From contig NZ_NOIN01000017.1 of assembly GCF_014596565.1 (NCBI RefSeq), positions 1-64,000 on the forward strand: a stretch of 64,000 nt of DNA, given 5' to 3'. Shown here one piece after another: positions 27,718 through 36,365 of the stretch. A model generated the notes under the pieces. It was not told the origin of the DNA and did no database searches. It worked only from the letters and a program-made list of their open reading frames with translations. A program made the translations under genes and the position numbers. The DNA comes from Pseudomonas sp. PSB18 (GTDB lineage: Bacteria > Pseudomonadota > Gammaproteobacteria > Pseudomonadales > Pseudomonadaceae). How positions within the stretch are numbered: position 1 is the stretch's first letter; each line of letters starts with the position of its first letter.

Positions 27718-28372
27718 GCGCCAGGGACAACTGGGCGTCCATCTTTACCAGGTCAGCCAGGGAGCGCGCTTTCATCTTGCGCATGACCTTGCCTCGATGG
27801 GCCTTGACGGTGATCTCGCTGATTCCCAACTCCGCCGCGATGACCTTGTTCATGCGCCCCGCAACGACCATGGTCAGGACCTCCTGCTCACGGGGGGTCA
27901 ACGTTGCGTAGGCTTCTCGCAACGCACGCAGGTCTCCCTCGCGGCTCAAGGCGCTACGGCTGCATTCCAGCGCATCGGCGATGGCGCTGAGCAGCACTTC
28001 GTCATCGAACGGCTTGGTCAGGAACTCCACGGCGCCGGCCTTCATGGCCCGCACCGAACGCGGCACATCGCCGTAGCCGGTAATGAAGATGATCGGGATC
28101 ATGGGCCGGTCAGCGGCAATCGCATTCTGCAAGTCCAGCCCGCTCAGGTCCGGCAGGTTGATGTCGAGCACCAGGCAACTGGGAACCGCAGGCCGGGGCT
28201 GGGCGAGAAAGGCCTGGGCGGACTCGAACAGTTGCGGTCGCCACTGTGCGTGGCCAATCAGCAATTCCAGCGACTCGCGCACGGAAATATCATCGTCGAC
28301 CACAAATACGATGGGCGTATTGTTCATCGCCGAGCCACGACGTTCGGTACCAGCTCTATTGTTCGCGCTCAA
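27710..28372 (-). CDS. FixJ/NarL-type response regulator with LuxR DNA-binding domain
   Basis: About 220 residues. The receiver (IVFVVDDDISVRESL; phospho-Asp in CLVLDINLPDLSG; Lys in LTKPFDDE) is followed by a LuxR helix-turn-helix (LTPREQEVLTMVVAGRMNKV). The start is uncertain: a near-perfect GGAGGAGGT lies six bases before a TTG at 28372, which I chose; the ATG at 28327, where the receiver begins, has only a weak site. It is the last gene of a kinase - receiver - regulator operon and overlaps the convergent ATPase regulator by eight bases including both stop codons. It is probably phosphorylated by the kinase at 28770. Confidence 0.82.
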   Translation of the reverse strand: MSANNRAGTERRGSAMNNTPIVFVVDDDISVRESLELLIGHAQWRPQLFESAQAFLAQPRPAVPSCLVLDINLPDLSGLDLQNAIAADRPMIPIIFITGYGDVPRSVRAMKAGAVEFLTKPFDDEVLLSAIADALECSRSALSREGDLRALREAYATLTPREQEVLTMVVAGRMNKVIAAELGISEITVKAHRGKVMRKMKARSLADLVKMDAQLSLALS

Positions 28373-28405
28373 CACGCTACCTCCTCCCGTAGTCGTCATT
28401 ACCCG

Positions 28406-28777
28406 TCAACTGACCGGCAGCGCAGCGCTGAGCGCCTTGAGCAGCGCCGCCTCGCTGAAGGGTTTCATCAGGCAGTCCACGGCGCCCTGGCTCATCAGGT
28501 GTGAACATTGGGCCGCATCGCCCAGCGCCGTGATGAAGATGATCGGGATGTTGAAATGGCGCAAGGCGAGTTCCTTTTGCAGCTCCGGACCCGACATGCC
28601 CGGCATGGCGACGTCCAGTATCAGGCAGTGGGTCTGGCTGGGGTATCCGGACGAAAGAAACGCTTGGGCCGACGAAAAGGCCTGGACCGCAAAACCGAAC
28701 TCCTTGAGCAGATCCGGCAACGCTTCCCGCACGGACTCGTCGTCGTCAACCACCGATACGAGCAAAGGCTTATCCAT
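28406..28777 (-). CDS. Single-domain response regulator (receiver only)
   Basis: A 123-residue CheY-like receiver with acidic pocket VVDDDES, phospho-Asp in LILDVAMPGMSG and Lys in LMKPFSE. No output domain is present, so it likely acts as a phosphate sink or shuttle between the kinase and the FixJ-type regulator. It overlaps the kinase gene by eight bases and precedes the LuxR-type regulator on the same strand. Confidence 0.87.
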   Translation of the reverse strand: MDKPLLVSVVDDDESVREALPDLLKEFGFAVQAFSSAQAFLSSGYPSQTHCLILDVAMPGMSGPELQKELALRHFNIPIIFITALGDAAQCSHLMSQGAVDCLMKPFSEAALLKALSAALPVS

Positions 28778-31631
28778 TGAAAACCTCTCTGGTGGGCTCG
28801 CGGATACCCTCTATGACGTCGGCTGGATCGCGCAGGCCTTTGCAGGGAATCGCAAAGCGAAACGTTGCGCCAGGTCCGATATCGTTCACGCAGGCCCAGA
28901 TCCGTCCGTCATGCTTTTCGATGATCGAATGGCTGACCGACAAACCGATCCCCATGCCCGAACTCTTGGTCGTGTAGAAAGCACTGAACAGGCGCTCCGC
29001 GTCCTGGGGATCGAAGCCGACGCCGTTGTCCCTGACGTCGAGATAGACATGACCGTCCTGTAGTCCGGTACTGACCTGCATGCGCCGGGGCCGATCGTTC
29101 ATCTTGCTCATCGCCTCCTTCGCATTCAGGATCAGGTTGAGGATCACCTGCTGCAACTGTACGCGATCACCCCTGACCGGCGGCAGGCCGTCAGCGAATT
29201 CGGGATGCAGTATCACCGCGCCCCGCTGCAGCTCTCCCAGCAACAGGGCGATCACCTCCCGGGCCGCTTCGTTGATGTCGACGTCTTCAATCGTGATGCT
29301 TTTCTTCGAGAACAGCACCCGCAACCGATTGATCACGTCGGAGGCGCGGTTGCCATCTCGGATGGTGCGCCGCGCGGTTTCCAGGGCGCCCTCGACATTC
29401 GGTGGATTGGCGCCGAGCATGCGCAAGCAGGTGCTGGCATTGGTGATGATACCGGCCAGCGGCTGGTTGACCTCATGGGCAATCGACGCGGTCAGCGCGC
29501 CCAGGCTGGCAACCCGGGCCAGATGAGCCAGCTCCGAGCGGACCTTGCCGAGCGCGGCTTCGGAAAGACGCCGCTGGGTCACGTCCTGCAACGCAGCGAT
29601 GTACTCTAGCTGGCCTTCCCCGTCTTTCATCGCGTGTGCAACCAAGTGGACATGCTTGATGGTGCCGTCAGGCAATTGCAGCCGATGTTCATGCTCGAAG
29701 TCCTGACCTTTCTTGCGCTGGTGCCTGATCATCTCCTTGTAGGCCGAGATATCGTCCGGGTGGACGCGGGTGTAAATGAAATCCAGGGTGGGCGTCACAC
29801 CTGGTTCCAGGTCGAGTATCCGATAGATCTCTTCGGACCAGGTGAGCTCGTCCGAGCCGACGCTCCACAAGAAGGTGCCTGTGGAGCTGAGCCGTTGCGC
29901 CTTAGCCAGGAACGCCTCGCTCTGGCGCAGTGCCGCCTCGCCCCGTGCTCTATCAATGGCGATGCTCGCCAGGTGAGTGATCTGGGCGATCAGGGTCTGC
30001 TGCAGGGGTCCAGGGGCGGTTGATTCGGGATGCAGGATCGACAGAACCCCTGTCACCTCACCGTTGACGGAGGTGATCGGTGTCGACCAGTTCGCCCGCA
30101 AACCGTGGGCCAGGGCAGTCGTGCACCAATCTTTCCAGCGCGTCTCACTGGCCAGGTCGCAGCAAATCACCTGTTCGTTACGGATCGCAACCAAGGCGGC
30201 TGGACATGCGTCCGCATCCGCCACGCGCCCCTCCAGGCCTGCCACCAGGCTCGCCGGCACGTTCGGGGCAGCCCCTGGCAATATCCGTGGGATGGCTTCC
30301 TGCGTCGGATACGGGTGCTTGCGGTCGACTTGCACGATGCTGCACACGCAGCCATCGAAACTCGCCTCGGCCAAGGTGCAAAGCGCCTCGAGAACCCGTT
30401 TGAGGGCGGAACCTCCGGCGATCATGCCCAGCAGACGCTTCTCCCCGGCCAGCAGCATTTCGGCGCGTTTGCGATCTTCAATATCGGTGTTTTCCCCGTA
30501 CCAGCGCACCACCTGGCCCGACTCATCGCGCTCCGGTACCGCCCGGATCAGAAACCAGCGGAACGTGCCGTCGAAGCGACGCAACCTGGCCTCGAATTCA
30601 CCCGGTTCGCCCGTCGCCAACGCTTTCCAGTAAGCAGCCAGTGCACCGCCGTCATCCGGATGAATCGCGGCCATCCAGCCGGTACCGCAGGCGTCCTCCA
30701 GCGCGATACCGGTGTAATCGCACCAACGCTGGTTGAGAAAACTGACATTGCCATCGGGCGTGGCGCTCCAGACAAAACCGGGCACCGCGTTGATGATGCT
30801 GCGCAACCGGGCTTCAGACGCGCTGATCTCGGCCAGCGCCTTGGCGATCAAGGCCTTGTCGCGCTTCTGTTCGTCGATGTCGATGGTGATGACCCACCAG
30901 CGGGTGATGCGACCGGTCTCATCCCGCATCGGCATACCGTTGGCAATGAACCAGTGGTAGGCGCCATCCGCGCGGCGAATGCGCAACTCGGCGCGAAAAG
31001 GCTCACCGGTGGACATCGCCTGCGCCCAGCTGTCGATGATCCTGGGACGATCCTCGACGTGGACGATCTCACTCACGGCCCACTCCTTGAGCTCCTCAAG
31101 GGTGGTCCCCATGTATTCAAGGTTGTGGATGTTCACGCACTCCAGGTCTCCGCTGGGGCTCATCAGCGAAACCAGGGCCGGAATGCTGTCGATCATCGTG
31201 CGCAGACCGGGCTCGGTCATGTTGACGGGCTGGGCAACCGCACAGTAATCCTCGATGTCGGTGCAGACTCCGCACCATTTGCGGACGGCTCCGGCCGTGT
31301 CGGTCAGCGGGCTCACGCGCACGACGAATCGGCGATAGACCCCGTCGGCCCGCCGCAAGCGGGCCTGTATGCCTCGTGGCTCGTCGCCCTTCAGCACGGC
31401 GCGCCAGCACTCGAACACCTGCGCACGGTCGTCAGGATGGATGGAAGCATGCCAGCCCTCTCCCATTGCCTCCTCACGACTGCGACCGGTGTACCGGCTC
31501 CAGTACTGATTGACATAGTCGACGCCGCCATCGACACGGGCCGTCCAGGCCATGCCTGGCAGTCCGTCGATGATGCTGTCGGGTTCGTTATCCATGCCGG
31601 TCCCGCTCTGTAATGGCCCTTCAGAGAGCAT
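28770..31631 (-). CDS. Multi-PAS/GAF sensor histidine kinase
   Basis: A 953-residue soluble kinase with no membrane segment. Order: three PAS domains (about residues 15-130, 140-255 and 275-395, each with a PAC-like HPDD or VxWx end), a GAF domain (about 400-560), a fourth PAS (about 565-690), HisKA with the acceptor in SIAHEVNQPL (about 718) and an HATPase domain (N-box NLILNAKEAM, G1 DNGVGFD, G2 GMGIGLS). It resembles the FixL-like group that signals to FixJ-type regulators. The start is the ATG at 31631; a second ATG at 31595 is possible. It heads the operon with the two response regulators. The signal is unknown; cytoplasmic redox or aromatic ligands would suit. Confidence 0.85.
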   Translation of the reverse strand: MLSEGPLQSGTGMDNEPDSIIDGLPGMAWTARVDGGVDYVNQYWSRYTGRSREEAMGEGWHASIHPDDRAQVFECWRAVLKGDEPRGIQARLRRADGVYRRFVVRVSPLTDTAGAVRKWCGVCTDIEDYCAVAQPVNMTEPGLRTMIDSIPALVSLMSPSGDLECVNIHNLEYMGTTLEELKEWAVSEIVHVEDRPRIIDSWAQAMSTGEPFRAELRIRRADGAYHWFIANGMPMRDETGRITRWWVITIDIDEQKRDKALIAKALAEISASEARLRSIINAVPGFVWSATPDGNVSFLNQRWCDYTGIALEDACGTGWMAAIHPDDGGALAAYWKALATGEPGEFEARLRRFDGTFRWFLIRAVPERDESGQVVRWYGENTDIEDRKRAEMLLAGEKRLLGMIAGGSALKRVLEALCTLAEASFDGCVCSIVQVDRKHPYPTQEAIPRILPGAAPNVPASLVAGLEGRVADADACPAALVAIRNEQVICCDLASETRWKDWCTTALAHGLRANWSTPITSVNGEVTGVLSILHPESTAPGPLQQTLIAQITHLASIAIDRARGEAALRQSEAFLAKAQRLSSTGTFLWSVGSDELTWSEEIYRILDLEPGVTPTLDFIYTRVHPDDISAYKEMIRHQRKKGQDFEHEHRLQLPDGTIKHVHLVAHAMKDGEGQLEYIAALQDVTQRRLSEAALGKVRSELAHLARVASLGALTASIAHEVNQPLAGIITNASTCLRMLGANPPNVEGALETARRTIRDGNRASDVINRLRVLFSKKSITIEDVDINEAAREVIALLLGELQRGAVILHPEFADGLPPVRGDRVQLQQVILNLILNAKEAMSKMNDRPRRMQVSTGLQDGHVYLDVRDNGVGFDPQDAERLFSAFYTTKSSGMGIGLSVSHSIIEKHDGRIWACVNDIGPGATFRFAIPCKGLRDPADVIEGIREPTREVFNG

Positions 31632-31793
31632 GCCCCCGGTGATGGGGCGCGCCTATCATACCTTGGTGTCACACGCGCCGATCAGTGTAGCGCCGGGGAT
31701 GGAAAACCGACCAATACCAACGTGTAATCGCCCTTTCGGCAACACCCTGTTCTGATTCATCCTGGCAACAGACACCGTCAAAAGGAACGGCAT

Positions 31794-33062
31794 TTGCGAG
31801 ACAGAACGCTGGAAACAGGCACTACCTCAAGGCAACAACATTCGGCCGCCAGCTCGAAGGCGACGGGGCAATGGACGGTCGTCGGCCTGTGCATGCTGTT
31901 CAATGTGATCAACGGCCTGGCGACCCTGGCCACGGCCTTCGTGCTCCCCAGCCTCTCGGTAGAATGGAGGTTGAGCGGTTTCCAGCAGGGCTTGTTGCTC
32001 AGTGCAAGCCTCATAGGGATGGCCAGCGGATCGACATTCGCCGCCCCCATGGCGGACCGTCATGGCCGTCGTCCCTTGCTGCTGGCGAGCCTGTTGCTCA
32101 GCGGCACGACCATGCTGCTGTCATTCTGGTCCCAGGACTTCTGGTTTCTTTGGCTGTTGCGCACCCTGACGGGGATGGGTGTAGGGGCGACGCTCGTCGG
32201 TGCCAATGTGCTGACCCATGAGTGCACCCACCTGCACCGGCGAGACCTGGCCATCGCGCTTCAGTCCGTGGCCTTCGCTTTGGGCGTGTCCCTGGGCGGC
32301 CTGCTGGCGCATGCATTGAACGACGCCGTCGGATGGCGCTACGTGTTCCTCGCCGGAGGTGCCTTCACCCTCGCGGCTGGCTTGAGCGGTGCACTGTGGC
32401 TGCGTGAGTCCTTCGAATTCCTCGCCGTGAAAGCTTCCCCCGCCCAACCGCCCGGCCATCGGCCTGCCTCGAATGCCGGGCGCGGGCTTCGACGAGACTT
32501 CTGGTCGAGGCAGTGGCGCGCAACCGTTTCGCTGGCAACTGCATGCTTCCTCGTCATGTTCTGCTTCTACTTCGTGGTGAGCTGGACACCGGCACTGCTG
32601 GTTCAGACAGGGGCATCCGCAACCCATGGCATCAAGGGCGGCATGCTGCTCAATCTGGGCGGCATGCTGGGCGCCCTGCTCCTGGGACTTGCCGCGAATC
32701 GTTTTGGCAGCCGCCGCTTGCTACTGGGTTGCCTGCTGCTGAACGCCTTGCTGATGACCTTGATGATGCCCGCCACCCAGGTGTTGAGCCTGTCCATCGG
32801 CATGGGATTTTCCATCGGCCTGCTGCTCAACGCGGCCATCGCCGGCCTGTATATCCTCGCGCCGCAGACCTATGGCACCGAGGAAAGGGCCAGAGGCGTC
32901 GGCCTGGTGCTGGGATTGGGTCGCCTGGGTGCGATCCTGTCACCGATTGTCGCCGGCACGCTGCTGGATGCGCACTGGAGTGCACAGGCCTTGTTCATGT
33001 TTTATGCCGGCAGCCTGCTGTTGGCGATGCTGGCCCTCGCTTGGGGACGCGGTCGAAGTTGA
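31794..33062 (+). CDS. MFS transporter, aromatic-acid/H+ symporter-like
   Basis: A 422-residue, 12-segment major facilitator transporter. The loop after segment 2 carries the family motif as MADRHGRRP. Size and overall pattern (long N-terminal cytoplasmic tail, then LCMLFNVINGLATLATAFVL) fit the AAHS group (PcaK/BenK-like). The start is TTG at 31794 with AAGGA eight bases upstream; the next methionine in frame lies inside the first membrane segment. It is followed by an Ohr gene 78 bases downstream and is divergent from the PAS-kinase operon, which may control it. Substrate not determined. Confidence 0.78.
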   Translation: MRDRTLETGTTSRQQHSAASSKATGQWTVVGLCMLFNVINGLATLATAFVLPSLSVEWRLSGFQQGLLLSASLIGMASGSTFAAPMADRHGRRPLLLASLLLSGTTMLLSFWSQDFWFLWLLRTLTGMGVGATLVGANVLTHECTHLHRRDLAIALQSVAFALGVSLGGLLAHALNDAVGWRYVFLAGGAFTLAAGLSGALWLRESFEFLAVKASPAQPPGHRPASNAGRGLRRDFWSRQWRATVSLATACFLVMFCFYFVVSWTPALLVQTGASATHGIKGGMLLNLGGMLGALLLGLAANRFGSRRLLLGCLLLNALLMTLMMPATQVLSLSIGMGFSIGLLLNAAIAGLYILAPQTYGTEERARGVGLVLGLGRLGAILSPIVAGTLLDAHWSAQALFMFYAGSLLLAMLALAWGRGRS

Positions 33063-33140
33063 GGCCGACACCTTGGTGCAATGGCCCGTCCGGAAGGCTT
33101 TTGGTGAGATGGTTTTTCCGATTTCAACCAGGAGAATCCC

Positions 33141-33566
33141 ATGCTTGCTTCGACCCGTTCCGACAATGTGCTCTATACCGCCAATGTCCACACTACAGGT
33201 GGCCGCGACGGTCATTCGCACAGCGACGACGGACGCCTGGACGTCCAGCTTTCAAGCCCGGGCTCGTCACGGGCCGGCACCAACCCGGAACAATTGTTCG
33301 CGGCTGGTTGGTCCGCTTGCTTTGAAGGCGCGATGCAGTTGGCCGCTCGGCGCCTGAAAATCAAGCTACCGGAAAATCCGGCGATCGACGCACAAGTGGA
33401 TCTGTGCCTGGCGGACGGCAGCTACTTTCTTCAAGCGCGCCTTAAGGTCAGTGTCCCTGGAGTCGACCGGGAGTCTGCCCAGGCCTTGCTCGACGCCGCG
33501 CACGAGACCTGCCCCTACTCGAAGTTGTCACGCAACAACATCCACGTCGAAATCACCCTGGCCTGA
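33141..33566 (+). CDS. Ohr/OsmC-family organic hydroperoxide reductase, copy 2
   Basis: A 141-residue Ohr protein, paralogous to the 24246 product (shared YTTGGRDG-like start, SDDGRLD, GTNPEQLFAAGWSACF). The catalytic cysteines lie in GWSACFEGA (about 59) and HETCPYSKLS (about 124). The ATG follows AGGAGAATCCC. Two Ohr genes flanking the two-component and ATPase-regulator block suggest a shared peroxide-related regulon. No OhrR gene is nearby. Confidence 0.87.
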   Translation: MLASTRSDNVLYTANVHTTGGRDGHSHSDDGRLDVQLSSPGSSRAGTNPEQLFAAGWSACFEGAMQLAARRLKIKLPENPAIDAQVDLCLADGSYFLQARLKVSVPGVDRESAQALLDAAHETCPYSKLSRNNIHVEITLA

Positions 33567-33593
33567 GTGATCCTGGACAGAGCGACTGAAACA

Positions 33594-33755
33594 CCGCCAT
33601 CGCGAGCAGGCTCGCTCCCACCCTGATTGCGGGTTGATCACAACATCCGGTATGACGCCAATCCCTGTGGGAGCGAGCCTGCTCGCGATGACGGCAGCAC
33701 AGTCAACATCAATGCAAGCTGATCCGCCGCCATCGCGAGCAAGCTCGCTCCCACA
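33594..33755. repeat. REP singlet plus REPIN
   Basis: A reverse-orientation REP (33594-33622) is followed by a full REPIN (TGTGGGAGCGAGCC at 33666 to CCCACA at 33755). Together they fill most of the 313-base gap 33567-33879 between two convergent genes. The remainder (33756-33879) carries nothing I recognise. Confidence 0.87.
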
Positions 33756-33879
33756 TTGGATTAGGGCGTGCGCAGCATTTGCATACGCCATCGGCCCTAT
33801 GGGCAATGGATGGCTTGATCGAAAGCCCCCCACGCATCGGGAGTCGATGCGTGAGCGGAACCCTCTCAAGGCGCAGGAA

Positions 33880-34656
33880 TCACTTCGCCGCAGCTGCTTC
33901 CTCGATCAACCGGGCCACCGGCTCCGGATGGGACACCATCACCACGTGGGAAGCCCCCTTGACCACCTTCACATCCCTGGCATCGGCACGCTTGGCCATG
34001 AACGCCATGGCTTGCGGTGGAATGTTCTTGTCCTTGTCGCCGTAGATGTACCAGGACGGAATGTGTTTCCAGGCCGGCGTACCCGCCTGCTCGTTCAGCG
34101 CCGCTTCGGTCACCGGACGCTGGTTTGCCGCCATCAAGGCCGCCTGCGCGGCGGGGACGTCGGCGGCGAACTGGTCATGGAACTTGCCCTGCTGGATATA
34201 CAGATCCTTGCCGCCATCGGCCAATACGACAGGCGGCGCCAGGGTCGGGCCGAGGGTGCTGCCGGGGAACTTCCCAGCCAGCCCGGCGACGGTTTCCCCC
34301 GCCTCGGGGGCGAAGGCGCTGACGTAGACCAGAGCCTTTACGTTGGCGTGGTCATTGGCCGCTTCACTGATGACGTTGCCGCCGTAGGAGTGGCCCACCA
34401 GCACCACCGGCGACTCGATGCTGCCCAGCAGCGCCGAAACCGCAGCACCATCACCTTTCACGCTGCGCAAGGGGTTGGCGGCGGACACCACCGTGTAGCC
34501 ATCTTTCTCGAGGATTTTCACCACGCCATTCCAGCTCGACGCATCGGCAAAGGCGCCGTGCACGAGAACGACGGTGGGTTTCACAGTCTGCGCCGAGGCG
34601 TTGGCGCCGATGATCAGGCCGGCCGTGCAGGCCAATGCGGCAATGACTTTTTTCAT
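33880..34656 (-). CDS. Exported alpha/beta hydrolase (esterase-like)
   Basis: A 258-residue secreted alpha/beta hydrolase with signal peptide MKKVIAALACTAGLIIGANA. The oxyanion region VLVHGAFADASSW, the nucleophile elbow GHSYGG (Ser near residue 93) and the late GASHVVMVSHPEP with the catalytic His are all visible. It resembles the small plant MES-like and bacterial salicylate-esterase group. The ATG follows AGGAGTTTTCC. It is the last gene of a four-gene leftward operon, 23 bases after the P460-like gene. Substrate unknown. Confidence 0.85.
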   Translation of the reverse strand: MKKVIAALACTAGLIIGANASAQTVKPTVVLVHGAFADASSWNGVVKILEKDGYTVVSAANPLRSVKGDGAAVSALLGSIESPVVLVGHSYGGNVISEAANDHANVKALVYVSAFAPEAGETVAGLAGKFPGSTLGPTLAPPVVLADGGKDLYIQQGKFHDQFAADVPAAQAALMAANQRPVTEAALNEQAGTPAWKHIPSWYIYGDKDKNIPPQAMAFMAKRADARDVKVVKGASHVVMVSHPEPVARLIEEAAAAK

Positions 34657-34679
34657 GGAAAACTCCTTGGATACCTGGG

Positions 34680-35186
34680 TTATGGAGCGAGACGTGTAAA
34701 GACAAAATCATGGTTCTGCACCCGCGCCTGGTGGCAGGCGAAACAGGTTTGGTGTTGGGCCTCGTCGGCGGGCTTGCCGTTGATAAAACGACCGAACCCC
34801 CAACCGCCGGTTGACGCATATTTCTTCGAGTCCTTGACCATGACCTGGACGGTGGTGGCCGCTCCAGGAATCGAGGCCGGCTCGAACTCCGGTGACTGCA
34901 CGTGCTTCCAGGCCAGCTTCACCAGGACCGTGCCGTCGGGAAACGGCAGCGTCGCGTCCTGGTAAGCCTTGATGGCGCGGTCATTGCCCAGTACCGCGCG
35001 AAGCTCGTTCAGCGGCTCGGCTTCTTGCGCCGGTGCGATCAGCGCCCACTGGCGATAGCCATCGGGCAACTTCACACCGTAGATCGGTGATGCTTCACCG
35101 CTGCCGGCATCGCCCAAGGCAACGCCGGCAGTGATCAACGCCGCCGATGCAACCGCGGCGGAGGCCGCCAGATGCTTGAGTTTCAT
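34680..35186 (-). CDS. Exported P460-like single-haem cytochrome
   Basis: A 168-residue protein with a signal peptide (MKLKHLAASAAVASAALITA) and one haem motif, CFACH, near residue 153, followed by QNHDFVFTRLAP at the end. The body (LPDGYRQWALIAPA, then GYRQW-like and GGWGFGRF segments) is the cytochrome P460 family layout, whose members oxidise or reduce small nitrogen compounds or act as electron carriers. I chose the ATG at 35186; the frame opens 13 codons earlier. It sits between two exported hydrolase genes. Confidence 0.78.
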   Translation of the reverse strand: MKLKHLAASAAVASAALITAGVALGDAGSGEASPIYGVKLPDGYRQWALIAPAQEAEPLNELRAVLGNDRAIKAYQDATLPFPDGTVLVKLAWKHVQSPEFEPASIPGAATTVQVMVKDSKKYASTGGWGFGRFINGKPADEAQHQTCFACHQARVQNHDFVFTRLAP

Positions 35187-35208
35187 CGTTGCTATCCCTC
35201 GTGCCGGA

Positions 35209-36282
35209 TCAAAGATGATCGGCATCGATCACGGCCTGGGCGAAGGCTTGCGGGGCCTCCTGCGGCAGGTTGTGACCGACACCGCCGCTGATCAGCCGAT
35301 ACTCGTACTTGCCGGTGAAGCGCTTGGCATAGGCCTCGGCCGGTGGGTGCGGCGCACCGTTGGCATCGCCTTCAAGGGTGATGGTCGGCACCCCGATGGA
35401 AGGGAACGCCGCGAGTTTCTTCTCCAGCGCGTCGTACTTGGCCTCGCCCTTGATCAGGCCCAGGCGCCATCGGTAGTTGAAGATCGATACCGGGACGTGA
35501 TCGGGGTTCTGCAACGCCGCGGCGCTGCGATCATAGGTCGCGTCGTCGAAGTTCCACTTCGGCGAGGCCAGTTTCCAGATCAGCTTGGCGAAGTCGTGGG
35601 TGTTCTTTTCATACCCCAGGCGACCACGCTCGGTCGCAAAGTAGAACTGGTACCACCACTGCAACTCGGCGGCCGGCGGCAACGGCGCCTTGCCGGCTTC
35701 CTGGCTGCCGATCAGGTAGCCACTCACCGCCACCAATGCCTTCACCCGCTCCGGCCACAGCGCCGCGACGATGTCGGCGGTGCGCGCGCCCCAGTCATAA
35801 CCACCGAGCACGGCCTGCTTGATGTGCAGTGCGTCCATGAAATCGATCAGATCACTGGCAAGCGCCGCAGGCTGGCCGTTACGCACGGTCTTGGCCGACA
35901 GGAAACGTGTATCGCCATACCCCCGGGCATAGGGAATCAATACGCGATAGCCCTTCTGGGCCAGCGCCGGCGCCACATCAGTGTAGCTGTGGATGTCGTA
36001 CGGCCAGCCGTGCAGCAGGATGACCACCGGCCCATCGGCGGGGCCGACCTCGGCATAGGAAACGTCCAGCAGACCCGCCTTGACGTGCTTCAACGGGCCG
36101 AACGAAGTATTGGTTCCCGGCGTGATGGCGCCGATGGTACCGGCCGGCACCTCGGCAGCGTTCGCCTCTGACGAGGTCGCAGCCAGGGCGCCCAACTGCA
36201 TCATGGCGACCGCCAGGACAGCCGGCGCGAGCAGACGCCGGCGCCGCGGTGTGGAGGTGTGGTTCAACAGGTTCGTAGTCAT
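35209..36282 (-). CDS. Exported alpha/beta hydrolase (epoxide hydrolase / haloalkane dehalogenase-like)
   Basis: A 357-residue enzyme. The N-terminus has an arginine cluster (TPRRRRLLAPAVLAVAMM) followed by a hydrophobic stretch, possibly a Tat or Sec signal. LLHGWPYDIHSY is the oxyanion loop, GGYDWGAR carries an Asp nucleophile (about residue 174) and SGGVGHNLPQEAP the catalytic His. An Asp nucleophile points to epoxide hydrolase or dehalogenase chemistry, not an esterase. The ATG at 36282 follows GGGAGACTC. It is the second gene of the operon; export of such enzymes is unusual. Confidence 0.82.
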   Translation of the reverse strand: MTTNLLNHTSTPRRRRLLAPAVLAVAMMQLGALAATSSEANAAEVPAGTIGAITPGTNTSFGPLKHVKAGLLDVSYAEVGPADGPVVILLHGWPYDIHSYTDVAPALAQKGYRVLIPYARGYGDTRFLSAKTVRNGQPAALASDLIDFMDALHIKQAVLGGYDWGARTADIVAALWPERVKALVAVSGYLIGSQEAGKAPLPPAAELQWWYQFYFATERGRLGYEKNTHDFAKLIWKLASPKWNFDDATYDRSAAALQNPDHVPVSIFNYRWRLGLIKGEAKYDALEKKLAAFPSIGVPTITLEGDANGAPHPPAEAYAKRFTGKYEYRLISGGVGHNLPQEAPQAFAQAVIDADHL

Positions 36283-36365
36283 GGTGAGTCTCCCTTGCGA
36301 ACCGCCGCCCGGCGGTCGCGAGTTGTGAAATCGAAGGTGTCTGCCGGACGCGCCGCGGTGCCGGA

